64,000 nucleotides of DNA from Pseudoalteromonas sp. (GTDB taxonomy: Bacteria; Pseudomonadota; Gammaproteobacteria; Enterobacterales; Alteromonadaceae), in contig NZ_JAGYIU010000001.1 of assembly GCF_018402495.1 (NCBI RefSeq), forward strand, positions 372,001-436,000. Reading direction: 5' to 3'. Numbering within the stretch: position 1 is the stretch's first letter; each line of letters starts with the position of its first letter. Under the pieces are notes generated by a model. That model was not told the DNA's origin and searched no databases. It was given only the letters and a program-made list of their open reading frames with translations. Shown one piece after another: positions 35,314 to 44,725 of this stretch. The translations under genes and the position numbers were made by a program.

Positions 35314-36372
35314 GTGCAGTATTGGATCCCAAAAGCACTAGCAGTAAGTGTATTGGTAAGTTTGTCAGGGTGTAGTGTATTTACAAGTGATGCTCATAAT
35401 GAGCGTAATTACCGCGCCCATGAGCCGGTTAAAGCGCCTGCATCGTTATCTCAACCCGCTCAAGATCCTGTTTATAAAATGGATGTGGGTCAATATGATA
35501 ATAATCCGGAGGCAACAAACTATCGTCCGCCGGCGCAAGTTTTAACCATTGCTAAAGGCAGTTGGGTTGAGGAAGCAGATAAACAAGCGCGTATTTATTT
35601 TGATAAAAATGACGGCATTGAAGATTTAGATGTGTTTATTTGGGATTCGATTCAAGCGGTGCTTGCTGATAATAACATTAGTGCAACACAGCAAGATAAA
35701 ACGCAAGGAACACTCGTAACCGATTGGTACGCTATTGTAAAGCCTGAAGAAAGCTGGTTATGGGGCAATGATGAAAACGTTGATTTAGAGCGTTTTAAAT
35801 TTACTATTGAAGAAAAAGATCACCAACGCACAGCATCATTGACTGCTGAACTTATTGACTTTAAAGGAGATAAGCCTCTTACTGATTTATTAAAACAGCA
35901 GCTTGAAGTACGCGCACTTAATCAAGTAGTGAGCGAGTTTGATTACCGCTACCGTCAGCTTGAAGTTGATATGCGTAAGCGCCAAGGGATCATCTCGTTA
36001 GAACTCGGGTTTGATAACAAAGGCAATGCCGCACTTGTTACTGAGCAGGCTTACGATACGGTATTCGATCGCTTTTCTGGATTCTTAGAGCGTTTATCTT
36101 TTACTATTGTTGAAATAAACCAAGAGACAGGTTTAATAACAGCAGATTACGCGAAAGTAGAAACCAGTGTATGGGATTCAATTTGGGGCGATGAACCAAC
36201 AGCGCTTCCAATTGATGAAGGTCAATACCAAATTTTGGTTAGTAAAACAGAACAAGGTGGTACCAGTCTAACGTGGATGGATGATCAAGGTGAAATACTT
36301 GAACCAGGTACGATGAATGGGTTACAGCAAGCATTAGAAGCGGCGTTAATTAAGCGCGGTATTAAAATTTAA
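35314..36372 (+). CDS. bamC: Outer membrane assembly lipoprotein BamC
   Basis: A 352-residue lipoprotein of the Bam complex that inserts outer-membrane proteins. The signal peptide ends in the lipobox SLSGC (Cys20). An unstructured region (about 21-85, with NYRPPAQVLTIAKG) is followed by two helix-grip domains. The GTG start has a strong AAGGAG at good spacing. In E. coli bamC follows dapA; here no dapA lies between gcvR and bamC. Confidence 0.92.
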   Translation: MQYWIPKALAVSVLVSLSGCSVFTSDAHNERNYRAHEPVKAPASLSQPAQDPVYKMDVGQYDNNPEATNYRPPAQVLTIAKGSWVEEADKQARIYFDKNDGIEDLDVFIWDSIQAVLADNNISATQQDKTQGTLVTDWYAIVKPEESWLWGNDENVDLERFKFTIEEKDHQRTASLTAELIDFKGDKPLTDLLKQQLEVRALNQVVSEFDYRYRQLEVDMRKRQGIISLELGFDNKGNAALVTEQAYDTVFDRFSGFLERLSFTIVEINQETGLITADYAKVETSVWDSIWGDEPTALPIDEGQYQILVSKTEQGGTSLTWMDDQGEILEPGTMNGLQQALEAALIKRGIKI

Positions 36373-36390
36373 TAACTATAATAAGTTACC

Positions 36391-36424
36391 ACAAAAAGAG
36401 CGCTTTGCTCTTTTTGTGGTTTTT
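36391..36424 (+). terminator. Terminator of bamC
   Basis: CCACAAAAAGAGC-gcttt-GCTCTTTTTGTGG followed by TTTTT, 19 bases after the stop codon. Confidence 0.9.
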
Positions 36425-36437
36425 ACAGGTTGAAAAT

Positions 36438-37826
36438 ATGTCTCAGAAAGATCCATCACGCCCAGCACCCGTCCAAAAAAGTTATGATTTGAAAGTGTGG
36501 TTAGTGTTTTTAATTCCTTCTTTAATCGGTGTGTTTTTGTTTATGACGCCAGTCCCATCTGGCGATATAATGACCATTCCTATCGCGGTAATGGCAAAAG
36601 CTATTCAAGCTTTACTTAGTAATATAGCGCTTGGGCTAATAGCCACGATAATTTGCATTACTGGCTTAGCGTCGTTGGTATTTAGTGTGTTTAAACCGAA
36701 AAGCTTAACCAAATTTCGCTTATTAAATCATTTATTTAATGTGAGTTGGATTTGGTTAGTAACACGGTTATTTGGAATGGCGTTTGTGCTTTTAACTTAT
36801 TTTCAAGTGGGGCCACATGCTATTACCTCCGAAAATACCGGTTTATTAGTATTAAAAGATTTACTACCGGTGTTGTTTTCGGTATTTATTTTAGCGGGGT
36901 TATTACTGCCATTATTACTTAATTTTGGTTTACTTGAGCTGGTGGGTACCTTGCTAACAAAAGTAATGCGCCCGTTATTTGGCGTGCCCGGACGCAGCGC
37001 AGTTAACTGTGTTGCCTCATGGTTAGGCGATGGTAGTGTCGGTATTTTGATGACTGCGCGCCAGTATGAAGATAAATACTATACTCAACGTGAAGCTGCG
37101 ATTATTGGTACCACTTTCTCTGCTGTTTCAATTACGTTTTGTTTGGTGGTGATTGGCCAAGTTAAGCTTGAATACTTATTTGCTCCTTTTTATTTAACCG
37201 TATGTTTAGCGGGTATTGTAGCGGCTATTATTGTGCCAAGATTACCGCCATTGCGTTTTAAAAAGGATGTTCTCATTGATGGTGAAAAGCCTGATGAAAA
37301 CGCTGAGTTAGTGCCTGAAGGTAAAACATTATTTAAGCATTCTTTAGATGTTGCACTCACTAAAGCAGAAAAAGCACCTGGGCTCAAGGGCACTTTAGAA
37401 GAGGGAATACATAACGCATTTGATATGGTGTTTGCGGTATTACCAGTGGTAATGGCTGTGGGTACATTTGCGTTAATTATTGCCGAATACACGCCAATAT
37501 TTCAATATTTAGGTATGCCGTTTATTCCATTTTTAGAATTGCTACAAATACCTGAAGCCGAAATGGCGGCACAAACGATTATGGTGGGGTTTGCAGATAT
37601 GTTTATTCCATCTATTCTAGCCGCAGGCTCAATTGAAAGCGATGTAACACGCTTTATTATTGCTGCCATGAGTGTAACGCAACTAATTTACATGTCTGAA
37701 GTGGGCGCACTTTTATTAGGTAGTAAAATACCTGTTAATGTTTTTGAGTTGTTTGTTATTTTTATTCTCAGAACTTTAGTAACTTTACCGGTTATTGCTT
37801 TAATGGCACATTGGTTAGTTGGCTAA
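36438..37826 (+). CDS. YjiH-family membrane protein with nucleoside-transporter gate domains
   Basis: A 462-residue integral membrane protein with about ten to eleven spans. The start MSQKDPSRPA at 36438 follows AGGT; a longer frame upstream begins inside the bamC terminator and is rejected. Two gate-like segments can be seen (about residues 155-275 and 330-460), the first with VPGRSAVNCVASWLGDGSVG. YjiH proteins are probably transporters of unknown substrate. Confidence 0.85.
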   Translation: MSQKDPSRPAPVQKSYDLKVWLVFLIPSLIGVFLFMTPVPSGDIMTIPIAVMAKAIQALLSNIALGLIATIICITGLASLVFSVFKPKSLTKFRLLNHLFNVSWIWLVTRLFGMAFVLLTYFQVGPHAITSENTGLLVLKDLLPVLFSVFILAGLLLPLLLNFGLLELVGTLLTKVMRPLFGVPGRSAVNCVASWLGDGSVGILMTARQYEDKYYTQREAAIIGTTFSAVSITFCLVVIGQVKLEYLFAPFYLTVCLAGIVAAIIVPRLPPLRFKKDVLIDGEKPDENAELVPEGKTLFKHSLDVALTKAEKAPGLKGTLEEGIHNAFDMVFAVLPVVMAVGTFALIIAEYTPIFQYLGMPFIPFLELLQIPEAEMAAQTIMVGFADMFIPSILAAGSIESDVTRFIIAAMSVTQLIYMSEVGALLLGSKIPVNVFELFVIFILRTLVTLPVIALMAHWLVG

Positions 37827-37838
37827 TGTATTTAACTA

Positions 37839-37869
37839 AAAAGCCTTGATTATTCAGGGCTTTTTTTTG
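37839..37869 (+). terminator. Terminator of the YjiH-type gene
   Basis: AAAAAGCCttga-ttat-tcagGGCTTTTTTTT, overlapping the 3' end of the convergent DUF2897 gene. Confidence 0.8.
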
Positions 37870-38002
37870 CCTTTTTTCCAGTAGATAAACTCGGTTTTGA
37901 GGGTTTAAATTCGCTTTTTGCACTCAACCGTAGTAGTGCCAAATTACCAATAACAATAGCCAGTACAATTACAATAATTAGTACGATTTGCCAAATTTGC
38001 AT
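37850..38002 (-). CDS. DUF2897-type small membrane protein
   Basis: A 50-residue frame starting MQIWQIVLII, with a single span (residues 4-25, ending VIGNLALL) and a basic tail (TGKKAKKSPE). The pattern of span, IGNLxLL, and SAK tail matches DUF2897 proteins. GGAGT lies eight bases before the ATG. Function unknown. Confidence 0.75.
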   Translation of the reverse strand: MQIWQIVLIIVIVLAIVIGNLALLRLSAKSEFKPSKPSLSTGKKAKKSPE

Positions 38003-38078
38003 TTTGCTACTCCGATGATTAATTAAGCCGTGATTATGACCAGTTTAAGTTAACGCTGCAATGTTCGAATATAAGTAA

Positions 38079-38616
38079 TTAAAATCCTTGTGCCATCGAT
38101 AACGTTAAAAAGTTGATACCTGGGTTTGGCGCTTTAAACCCGGCGTTTGAATAGTGAATAATTCGCAGCGCTAGATTGATTGTTCCAAAATCGGAAACTA
38201 GGCCTATTTTATCCTCAAACTGATAATGAGTACTTAGGTTTTTACCAGCAAAATAGCGCTCATCAAGTAATGAAAAACCAATACCTGCCTCTACATAAAA
38301 GGGGGGTGTTGTACACACTAAATGCTGGAAATTGCACTACCGGTGACATAGCTAATACGATGTTGGATTGCGATTGTTGATTATAGCGGTATTGCCATAC
38401 GTTAACGCTGGTCTCTAAATAAAAACGAGCATCGCCGACAAAGTTTTGCATCCCTTGGGGGTGATATTGATACGCAAGCTTTGCCCCAGTTACATTGTCT
38501 TCTCCTTTTAATAAATCGACGGCATAACCATGGTTAGAGGATGCATAAGCGGCTTTGGTAGCCAATATAAACAGTGTAAAAACAAGAACTAAAAGTCTGC
38601 TGTATGAGGTTTTCAT
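38079..38616 (-). pseudogene. pagL: PagL-like lipid A 3-O-deacylase, frameshifted in a C6 tract
   Basis: An outer-membrane beta-barrel enzyme that removes the 3-position acyl chain of lipid A. The N-terminal part (signal peptide ending near AYASS, then HGYAVDLLKGEDNVTGAKLA) is in one frame and the C-terminal part in another. The catalytic HYSNAG motif is in the second frame. The shift falls in a run of six C on the coding strand (G at 38301-38306); seven C would restore NTPPFYVEAGIG. The restored protein is about 179 residues, a normal PagL size. It may be a true lesion, a phase-variable tract or a sequencing error. Confidence 0.85.
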
Positions 38617-38730
38617 AACGGCCAACTAGGGTTTAAGTCAAAATAGTAAAGGGATAATAAGGACGGTGAATTAGTGTTTTCAATGAGGACAAAAAGCCGC
38701 TTGTATATGGCTTGTTAACTGATTTATTTA

Positions 38731-38763
38731 ACCAATTGAATTTATTTAATTAATTCAATTGGT
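38731..38763. promoter_or_regulatory. Perfect 12-bp inverted repeat between divergent pagL and the MlaC-like gene
   Basis: ACCAATTGAATT (38731-38742) and AATTCAATTGGT (38752-38763) with a nine-base gap. It lies in the shared promoter region of two divergent envelope genes, so an operator is plausible. Confidence 0.5.
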
Positions 38764-38862
38764 GCCGATATGGCATTAATAAGGTGCTTATTTATGCCTT
38801 TTTTGTTGCCTGTTATTTGCGTAAATTGCGCTTAAATTAATTATTTAAACTATGCATTTATT

Positions 38863-39456
38863 ATGAAACTTATAAAGCTTTTAGTGGTTATTGCTGTTTT
38901 TTTCAGTAGTACCTTATATGCACAAACACAGCCATCACCTAAACAGTTATTGCAAACTGTCGCTGAATCATTATTCAACGATATTGGACAAGTAAATGCG
39001 AAAGGCGATGCCAGTAAAGAGACTATGTCTTTAATTGTTCAGCAGCGTTTGATGCCGCATATTGATATTAAATTTGTGGCGTTTAAATTATTAGGTAAGC
39101 ATATTAAAGGCATTAACCGTGAACAGGGTGTTGCGTTTATTAGTGCTGTAGAGCATTACTTGACAGGCACTTATGCTGGTGCGCTCATTAAGTACACAGG
39201 GCAAGATGTAATATTTGAGCAAGACTCTGCTGCAAGCGACTCTAAGTTTGCTACGGTGAAAACGCAAATTATTGAACCTAATAAGCCAACCATTGATTTG
39301 CATTTTAAACTGCGTTTAGGTAACGATCAGCAATGGAAAGTATACGACATAGTTGCTGAGGGAATTTCGTTACTCAGTGCTAAGCAAAAAGAGATCATTC
39401 AACGTATTTCTGATGTAGGATTAGAGCAAGTTACAGCAGAACTTCAGCAAAGTTAG
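38863..39456 (+). CDS. MlaC/Ttg2D-family periplasmic lipid-binding protein
   Basis: A 197-residue secreted protein with a signal peptide ending near LYAQ (residue 21). The body matches the MlaC fold: HIDIKFVAFKLLGKHIK at about 65-81, FISAVEHYLTGTYAGAL at about 91-107, and the closing WKVYDIVAEGISLL at about 152-165. MlaC carries phospholipids between outer and inner membrane complexes. No other mla gene is here, so it is a stand-alone paralog. Confidence 0.9.
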   Translation: MKLIKLLVVIAVFFSSTLYAQTQPSPKQLLQTVAESLFNDIGQVNAKGDASKETMSLIVQQRLMPHIDIKFVAFKLLGKHIKGINREQGVAFISAVEHYLTGTYAGALIKYTGQDVIFEQDSAASDSKFATVKTQIIEPNKPTIDLHFKLRLGNDQQWKVYDIVAEGISLLSAKQKEIIQRISDVGLEQVTAELQQS

Positions 39457-39484
39457 CACTTTTACAATTAACAGCTCCAACCTT

Positions 39485-39527
39485 AAAAGCAGCTAATGAC
39501 GTATGTCGTTGGCTGCTTTTGTATTTT
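39485..39527 (+). terminator. Terminator of the MlaC-like gene
   Basis: AAAAGCAGC and GCTGCTTTT form the outer stem, with an inner AATGAC-gtat-GTCGTT extension, then a T-rich tail. Confidence 0.85.
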
Positions 39528-39666
39528 GGCCTATATTGCATGAGTTTACGCTAGCTTGGCTACCTAGCTGTGTTAGAATATCGGCTTCTTTGATTAAGCG
39601 TGGTGTCAGCTAAATACTGTTATAACTGACTACTCACCCGAGCTACACTGGAGTTGTGTTGTTTTA

Positions 39667-41004
39667 ATGGAAAATGTACTAATTTGGCCAAAGGAATACC
39701 CGTTACTGGTCAAAGGGCTGGTTGAACAAAACGGTGCCTTCATTTTAGATGCTTTAGAAGCTTGGCCTGCCTGTCGCTCTACTGAGGAAGATAATGGTGT
39801 ATGTACCACTGTTTTACCCCCCATTTATTATCTAACGTGGTTAACCCCTTTAGAGCCGTTTGAAGAATGTTATTTTCAACATATTTGCGAATATGATGAA
39901 GACGCGCAAGCGTACATTGCTGCACTTAAGGCGCATTACTTTGCCAATGACTACAGCATAGAAAATATTGTGCTAATGCTGTGTCAGCGACTTGAAAAGT
40001 ACGCAAGTGTGTCGGCGCAAAATAACATTGAAACGCCACTTTCTTTAATTAGCTTATTCTTTAGTAAACGTTTTTTTACCTTGATAGAGTATGCACTAGA
40101 ACAAGGTGCAAAGCTCTCAGCTGCAGATACCTTATCTGTTTGGAAAGAGGTCGATTTTAGAGAGCGTTTAAGTGCACATATCCCTCAGTCTATTGCTGAT
40201 ATTGAACACTTAGCAGAGCTTGCTAGCGAAAAAGTGGCTGCTGGCAAAGACTACTTTACTTTGTTAACTCAGGTGTCTCCTGATGTTGACTCTATTGTGC
40301 TTTTGGAAAATGCCTTACTTGCGCATTTAAACAAGAAAAAAGCCAAGCAAACCATGGCAATGCGTTTTATTGAGCAAGGCGCTACTGGCACCTTGACCGA
40401 TGCAGATAATAAAACAGCATTTATGTGGGCGGCAGAAAAAGGCTATGTAAATGTAGTAGAAATACTGCTGCAGTACCAAGATAAAAAAGCGCTAGACGCG
40501 AACGGTAATACGGCGCTACATTACGCAGTGATGAGTAAAAACGAATCGTTGATGATTTTACTGCTCAAAGCAGGGTATGACTTTAGAGCGCGAAATAACG
40601 AGGGGTTAAGTTGTTACCGGTTAGCGGTTAGTATAAAAGCCAGTAACTTAGTTAAGTGCCTAGAGCGCGACTTTGGTATTAAAGAGTTATCACCAGAAGG
40701 GCAGCTAGAGCGAATTAAAAAGGTGCATGTGTTACATGCGGTTGTGGCTTTATTATTACCGCTACAGTTATTTTTCTTTTTTGATGAAAACATCACTATA
40801 AAAAGTGAGCTTACCCTTTTTATGACTATGACGGCGGTGGTGTGTTTTTTCTTTGCAACCAATTTAAAGCGCTGCTCATTGTACCCGGATGTAAAGCACC
40901 CTTGGGGATTGTTTTTAGTAAGAATGATGTCGGTTTTTAGTCTTGTTGCACAACTAGGTTTAGCCTGTATTGTTGGGCTGGCAGCTTTAAGCGAGTTAGT
41001 TTAA
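39667..41004 (+). CDS. Ankyrin-repeat protein with C-terminal membrane spans
   Basis: A 445-residue protein. The N-terminal 230 residues are unrecognised and helical. Ankyrin repeats follow at about residues 240-345 (NKTAFMWAAEKGYVNVVEILLQ, GNTALHYAVMSKNESLMILLLK, GLSCYRLAVSIKASNLVK). Three hydrophobic segments close the protein (about 355-445). This suggests a protein-protein docking module on the inner membrane. Partner unknown. Confidence 0.82.
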   Translation: MENVLIWPKEYPLLVKGLVEQNGAFILDALEAWPACRSTEEDNGVCTTVLPPIYYLTWLTPLEPFEECYFQHICEYDEDAQAYIAALKAHYFANDYSIENIVLMLCQRLEKYASVSAQNNIETPLSLISLFFSKRFFTLIEYALEQGAKLSAADTLSVWKEVDFRERLSAHIPQSIADIEHLAELASEKVAAGKDYFTLLTQVSPDVDSIVLLENALLAHLNKKKAKQTMAMRFIEQGATGTLTDADNKTAFMWAAEKGYVNVVEILLQYQDKKALDANGNTALHYAVMSKNESLMILLLKAGYDFRARNNEGLSCYRLAVSIKASNLVKCLERDFGIKELSPEGQLERIKKVHVLHAVVALLLPLQLFFFFDENITIKSELTLFMTMTAVVCFFFATNLKRCSLYPDVKHPWGLFLVRMMSVFSLVAQLGLACIVGLAALSELV

Positions 41005-41019
41005 AACTTATGCCTTACT

Positions 41020-41050
41020 ACAAAAAACGCGCTAATTAGCGCGTTTTTGT
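41020..41050. terminator. Bidirectional terminator between ankyrin and DUF2069 genes
   Basis: ACAAAAA-ACGCGCTAATTAGCGCGT-TTTTGT: a near-perfect palindromic hairpin with A and T runs on its two sides. Confidence 0.88.
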
Positions 41051-41062
41051 ATTGTTGGACAT

Positions 41063-41518
41063 TTATTGCGAATTATTTTTATCATGCTCGTGGGCGGCTT
41101 TCTCTTCAGCGAGTTCATCTTTAAGTTTACGAATTTTAAGCCCTAGTTCTTGGCCTCTATGGCGTGCATAATAAGTACAGCCAATAAACATAGATGAAGC
41201 AAATAATAACTCTAGCAATACCCATATTAGCTCATCTTGTGCGACCCATAGTAATGTAAAGCCATGCAAAAAATAAAGCATGACAATAAAATTGGCCCAC
41301 GCATAGGTGTAAGTTTTATCTTGAATTATGCCTTTTAAAGGCAGTAATAATGGCAACACATACACCAAAAAAAGAAAGGCGTTGCTGTGGCCGTCTCTGG
41401 GCGCTAATACAAACATCCATAATGGCATTAAAATAAGCAGGCCAATATAACCAAATAAGGCTAGGCGCTGAAATTTAATGGTAATTGGCTTTTTAGCAGG
41501 CTCGCTTGCTTGAATCAT
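41063..41518 (-). CDS. DUF2069 membrane protein
   Basis: A 151-residue protein with four hydrophobic spans (about residues 20-120) and a charged coiled-coil tail. The motifs LPLLLPLKGIIQ and YTYAWANFIVMLYFLHG are characteristic of DUF2069. It overlaps the wrbA stop by four bases. Function unknown. Confidence 0.87.
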   Translation of the reverse strand: MIQASEPAKKPITIKFQRLALFGYIGLLILMPLWMFVLAPRDGHSNAFLFLVYVLPLLLPLKGIIQDKTYTYAWANFIVMLYFLHGFTLLWVAQDELIWVLLELLFASSMFIGCTYYARHRGQELGLKIRKLKDELAEEKAAHEHDKNNSQ

Positions 41519-42069
41519 TTAAGTTTACTCGCAACTTGAGTCAGGCGTTTTCCAACACTCTGACATATTTTAATTTCATCTTTACTTAGAGTTGAGCTGT
41601 TATTGCTACCGGCAACATGTGAGGCGCCATAAGGTGTACCGCCTGTTTCGGTGCCTAGCAATTCGGGTACATCGTAGGGTACGCCCATCAACATCATCCC
41701 ATGATGCAATAAGGGTAATGATAAGTTGAGTAGAGTTGCTTCATTGCCCCCATGCATACTGCTTGATGATGAAAAAACACAAGCAGGTTTATCTATAAGT
41801 TGGCCTTTGAGCCAAAGATCGCTGGTGGTTTCCCAAAACGTTTTTGCTTGTGAGGCCATCATGCCAAAGCGGGTCGGGGTACCAAAAGCCAGTCCATCAC
41901 AGGCGACTAAATCGTTTTTGTTTATCACTATATCATGCGGATTTTTAGCCACAAAAGTACGCAATAATGCGGTTGCACCTTGTTGCTCTATGGATTCTGC
42001 AATCTCATGTGCCATCGCTTCTACAGAGCCATGGCTTGAGTGATACAGCACCACGATGGTTGTGCTCAT
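41515..42069 (-). CDS. wrbA: NAD(P)H:quinone oxidoreductase, WrbA type
   Basis: A 184-residue FMN flavoprotein of the flavodoxin fold that performs two-electron quinone reduction. The FMN phosphate loop YHSSHGSVEAMA is at about residues 9-20, and FGTPTRFGMMASQAK (about 78-92) and the HGGNE loop (about 111-115) are family signatures. Slightly shorter than E. coli WrbA (198). It overlaps both neighbours, so it belongs to a bepA-arsC-wrbA-DUF2069 operon. Confidence 0.93.
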   Translation of the reverse strand: MSTTIVVLYHSSHGSVEAMAHEIAESIEQQGATALLRTFVAKNPHDIVINKNDLVACDGLAFGTPTRFGMMASQAKTFWETTSDLWLKGQLIDKPACVFSSSSSMHGGNEATLLNLSLPLLHHGMMLMGVPYDVPELLGTETGGTPYGASHVAGSNNSSTLSKDEIKICQSVGKRLTQVASKLK

Positions 42070-42416
42070 TATAGAACGCTTAATACGTTTTCAGGCGGGC
42101 GACCTAGGGCGGCTTTATTGTTGTTTACTACAATAGGGCGCTCAATTAGTTTTGGGTGATTGACCATGGCATCAATAAGCACTGACTCGCTGTTTTCATC
42201 TTTTAAATTAAGCGCTTTGTATTGCTCTTCTTTGGTACGCATTAGACTTCGTACCGAATCAAACCCCAGCTGAGAAACTAAAGTACTAATTTGCTCATGA
42301 GAAAGCGGTGTTTTTAAGTATTCAACAACATATGGTTCAATGTTTTTACTTTGTAATAGGTTAAGGGTTTCGCGAGATTTTGAACAACGCGGATTATGAT
42401 AAATAGTAACTGACAT
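42069..42416 (-). CDS. Arsenate reductase-like protein (YfgD type)
   Basis: A 115-residue ArsC-family thioredoxin-fold protein. The active-site Cys lies in YHNPRCSKSRETL (Cys10). RPIVVNNNKAALGRPPENVL closes the fold. The start MSVTIYHNPR at 42416 with GGATGA upstream is preferred over a longer frame overlapping bepA. As in E. coli (yfgD next to bepA) it may not act on arsenate; YfgD-type proteins are of uncertain function. Confidence 0.88.
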   Translation of the reverse strand: MSVTIYHNPRCSKSRETLNLLQSKNIEPYVVEYLKTPLSHEQISTLVSQLGFDSVRSLMRTKEEQYKALNLKDENSESVLIDAMVNHPKLIERPIVVNNNKAALGRPPENVLSVL

Positions 42417-42468
42417 AAAATCATCCAAAGTATAAATTGTGGCTATTTTAGGTGAACTCATCCCAGAC

Positions 42469-43926
42469 TTAAAGCCTAGCAAGTTCTTTTTGTAATAACC
42501 GATACTGTGTGAGTAACGCTTTTAGGCGTTGTTGCTTTACATTTTCATTTGGCTCTACAAAATTAAGCGCTTTTTGTATCTCGTCGGCTGCTTTTAAATA
42601 CGCACCATACTGAGATAATACATCTGCATTGGCTTCATGGTAGGCCGCCAATTTTTCTTGTTTTTTGTAGGCGTCAGTTAAAAGCTGTTTGCCTAAATTG
42701 TGATCGGGTTTTTCTAGTAAAAACGACTTTAGTACATTTTCAGCTAATTCATATTGCTTAGCCTCTAGTGCTGCATTTGCGTAATTTAAGGTGATCACTT
42801 GGTTATTTGGCCGATAATTATTTAGCTCGCTCAAGTAAGTCACAGCCTCTGCGGCTTTTTTTTGTGCAATGAGTAAATCTGTTTTTGTATCAATATAAAA
42901 TAAGTTTTTAGGATCCTCTGCCAGTAACTCATCGAGAATAGGCTGAGCTTCATCTGTCTTTTTTTGATCAAGCAAACTAATAGCTAAACCGTACTGTAAT
43001 GCTACGTTGTTATAGGTGTTTTCGCGCATTAATTTTCTAAATAAGGCTTCTGCGGTCTCGGGGGTATTATTGTAACGCGCCAACACACGACTTTTAGCTA
43101 AGTTAAAGTCAAGGCTTGAGCCTATCTGGCGTTTAGGGTACTGCTCGGCGCGAAGGCGAACATCTGACACACGACTTTCAGGAAGAGGGTGAGTGAGTAA
43201 AAACGCCGGTGGCTTATATTTATAACGAATTTGTGCGGCAAGTTTGGTTAAAAATTCGCTTGAGGCTCTGGCATCAAACCCTGCATTGTTGAGAGTTTGC
43301 ATGCCCATTCTGTCTGCTTCTTGTTCGGCAGAGCGGCTATGCCTAAGTTGACTGAACGCTGATTGTGATTGGCTTGCTGAGATAATAGCCATACCAGCGT
43401 CAGGAGCTACAACCGCGGCTAAAATACCAGCAATCATGCCGGCAATGGTAAGCCCGCTATTATCTTGTTGCTGCTGAATGCGCCTTGCTAAGTGGCGCTG
43501 TGTTACGTGTGCAATTTCGTGGCCAAGAACCGATGCAAATTGGCTCTCGTTATCGGCTTGGGCTATTAATCCTGTGTGTACACCTACATGGCCGCCATAA
43601 AATGCAAACGCATTGATTTCGGGATTATTTAACCAAAAGAATGAAAATCCAAAACGCACATCATTGGCGTTAGCAACTAACTTTCGGCCTAAGGTTGTAA
43701 GGTATTCATCAAGCACCGGATCGTTAATTAATGGCGATGAGCCTCTGATCTGCATCATCATCACTTCACCAATTGCTTTTTCTTTTTCGAGCGGCAAAGC
43801 TTGCAGTGCAGACGTGCCTAGGTCAGGCAGTTGGAGATTTGTTTGTGCCTTTAACGGCTCACTTATTAGTAGGCTAAATGTAAGCACTGCACTGCATAAA
43901 ATGATAAAGGCTGATTTTAGCTGCAT
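42469..43926 (-). CDS. bepA: Periplasmic metalloprotease/chaperone BepA
   Basis: A 485-residue M48 metalloprotease that assists LptD assembly and degrades misassembled outer-membrane proteins. The signal peptide ends near LKAQ (residue 28). The zinc motif HEIAH is at residues 136-140, with the third ligand Glu in RSAEQEADRMG. The C-terminal half is made of TPR repeats (about 300-485). First clear gene of its operon with arsC-like and wrbA. Confidence 0.95.
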   Translation of the reverse strand: MQLKSAFIILCSAVLTFSLLISEPLKAQTNLQLPDLGTSALQALPLEKEKAIGEVMMMQIRGSSPLINDPVLDEYLTTLGRKLVANANDVRFGFSFFWLNNPEINAFAFYGGHVGVHTGLIAQADNESQFASVLGHEIAHVTQRHLARRIQQQQDNSGLTIAGMIAGILAAVVAPDAGMAIISASQSQSAFSQLRHSRSAEQEADRMGMQTLNNAGFDARASSEFLTKLAAQIRYKYKPPAFLLTHPLPESRVSDVRLRAEQYPKRQIGSSLDFNLAKSRVLARYNNTPETAEALFRKLMRENTYNNVALQYGLAISLLDQKKTDEAQPILDELLAEDPKNLFYIDTKTDLLIAQKKAAEAVTYLSELNNYRPNNQVITLNYANAALEAKQYELAENVLKSFLLEKPDHNLGKQLLTDAYKKQEKLAAYHEANADVLSQYGAYLKAADEIQKALNFVEPNENVKQQRLKALLTQYRLLQKELARL

Positions 43927-43938
43927 TATATTCCTTGT

Positions 43939-44583
43939 TTATTTTTTATCAGGGGCACTAACGGTATCATCTGTGTATAAACGGCTGTCTTTTTCACATA
44001 ATTGATAAAAAGCCTTAATTGAGACCCCATCAACCTTAACAATGTTCAATTGAGTTTGTAAAAAAGCAATAATCTCATGAACCACTTTATGTGAATGTAA
44101 TATAAGCGCTTTGTCTGCTTCATCCCCTTGGTCTAAGTAAAAGCCAATAAATTTATGTAACTGATTAATGCGAATAACGGTTTTCATGGTCAATGGATCC
44201 CACAGCATAAATTCCATTGACTCATCATGTCGTGCGTATCTATCAATGGCAGTATCTTGAGAAAAAGGAAAAGCTTGCAATTCAAAACCACGTTCAGTAA
44301 ATACCTGATGCAGTGCAATTCGTGGCTTGTTATTGCTCTCTTTCTCAAAAAGCTCATTAGGGTCTATTCCCAACGCTTTTAGGTTCCAATTGCGTTTGTC
44401 GGTAATACGCTTTATGGCATTATCAAATCCATGATCAAAAATGCTTTCACTCTCGCTTACTGACGAAGCCACTAAATGATAAAAATGCGGCAGCTCCCCC
44501 CAATTAATTTGTTTTTTAAACCAATTAATTTCTTTGAGAGTTGGATTGCTGGGCAATTGCGCTTTATTATGCGAATCAGGCAT
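43939..44583 (-). CDS. Hypothetical protein, 214 residues
   Basis: I do not recognise this protein. It is soluble and acidic-basic mixed, starting MPDSHNKAQL at 44583 with AAGGAT eight bases upstream. A longer frame starting at 44625 has no ribosome site. It ends 13 bases before bepA on the same strand and may be the first gene of that operon. Confidence 0.65.
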   Translation of the reverse strand: MPDSHNKAQLPSNPTLKEINWFKKQINWGELPHFYHLVASSVSESESIFDHGFDNAIKRITDKRNWNLKALGIDPNELFEKESNNKPRIALHQVFTERGFELQAFPFSQDTAIDRYARHDESMEFMLWDPLTMKTVIRINQLHKFIGFYLDQGDEADKALILHSHKVVHEIIAFLQTQLNIVKVDGVSIKAFYQLCEKDSRLYTDDTVSAPDKK

Positions 44584-44725
44584 TAACGTATCCTTATAGC
44601 TAACGATACTATAAGCATAAACCATTGTGGAGGTTGTTTTAAGAAAAAGTTAAACTTAACTCGGTTAATCTCAATTTCCCCTGTTACAGGACTGATTATT
44701 AATGTGAATAGGTAGCAAAACGAGT

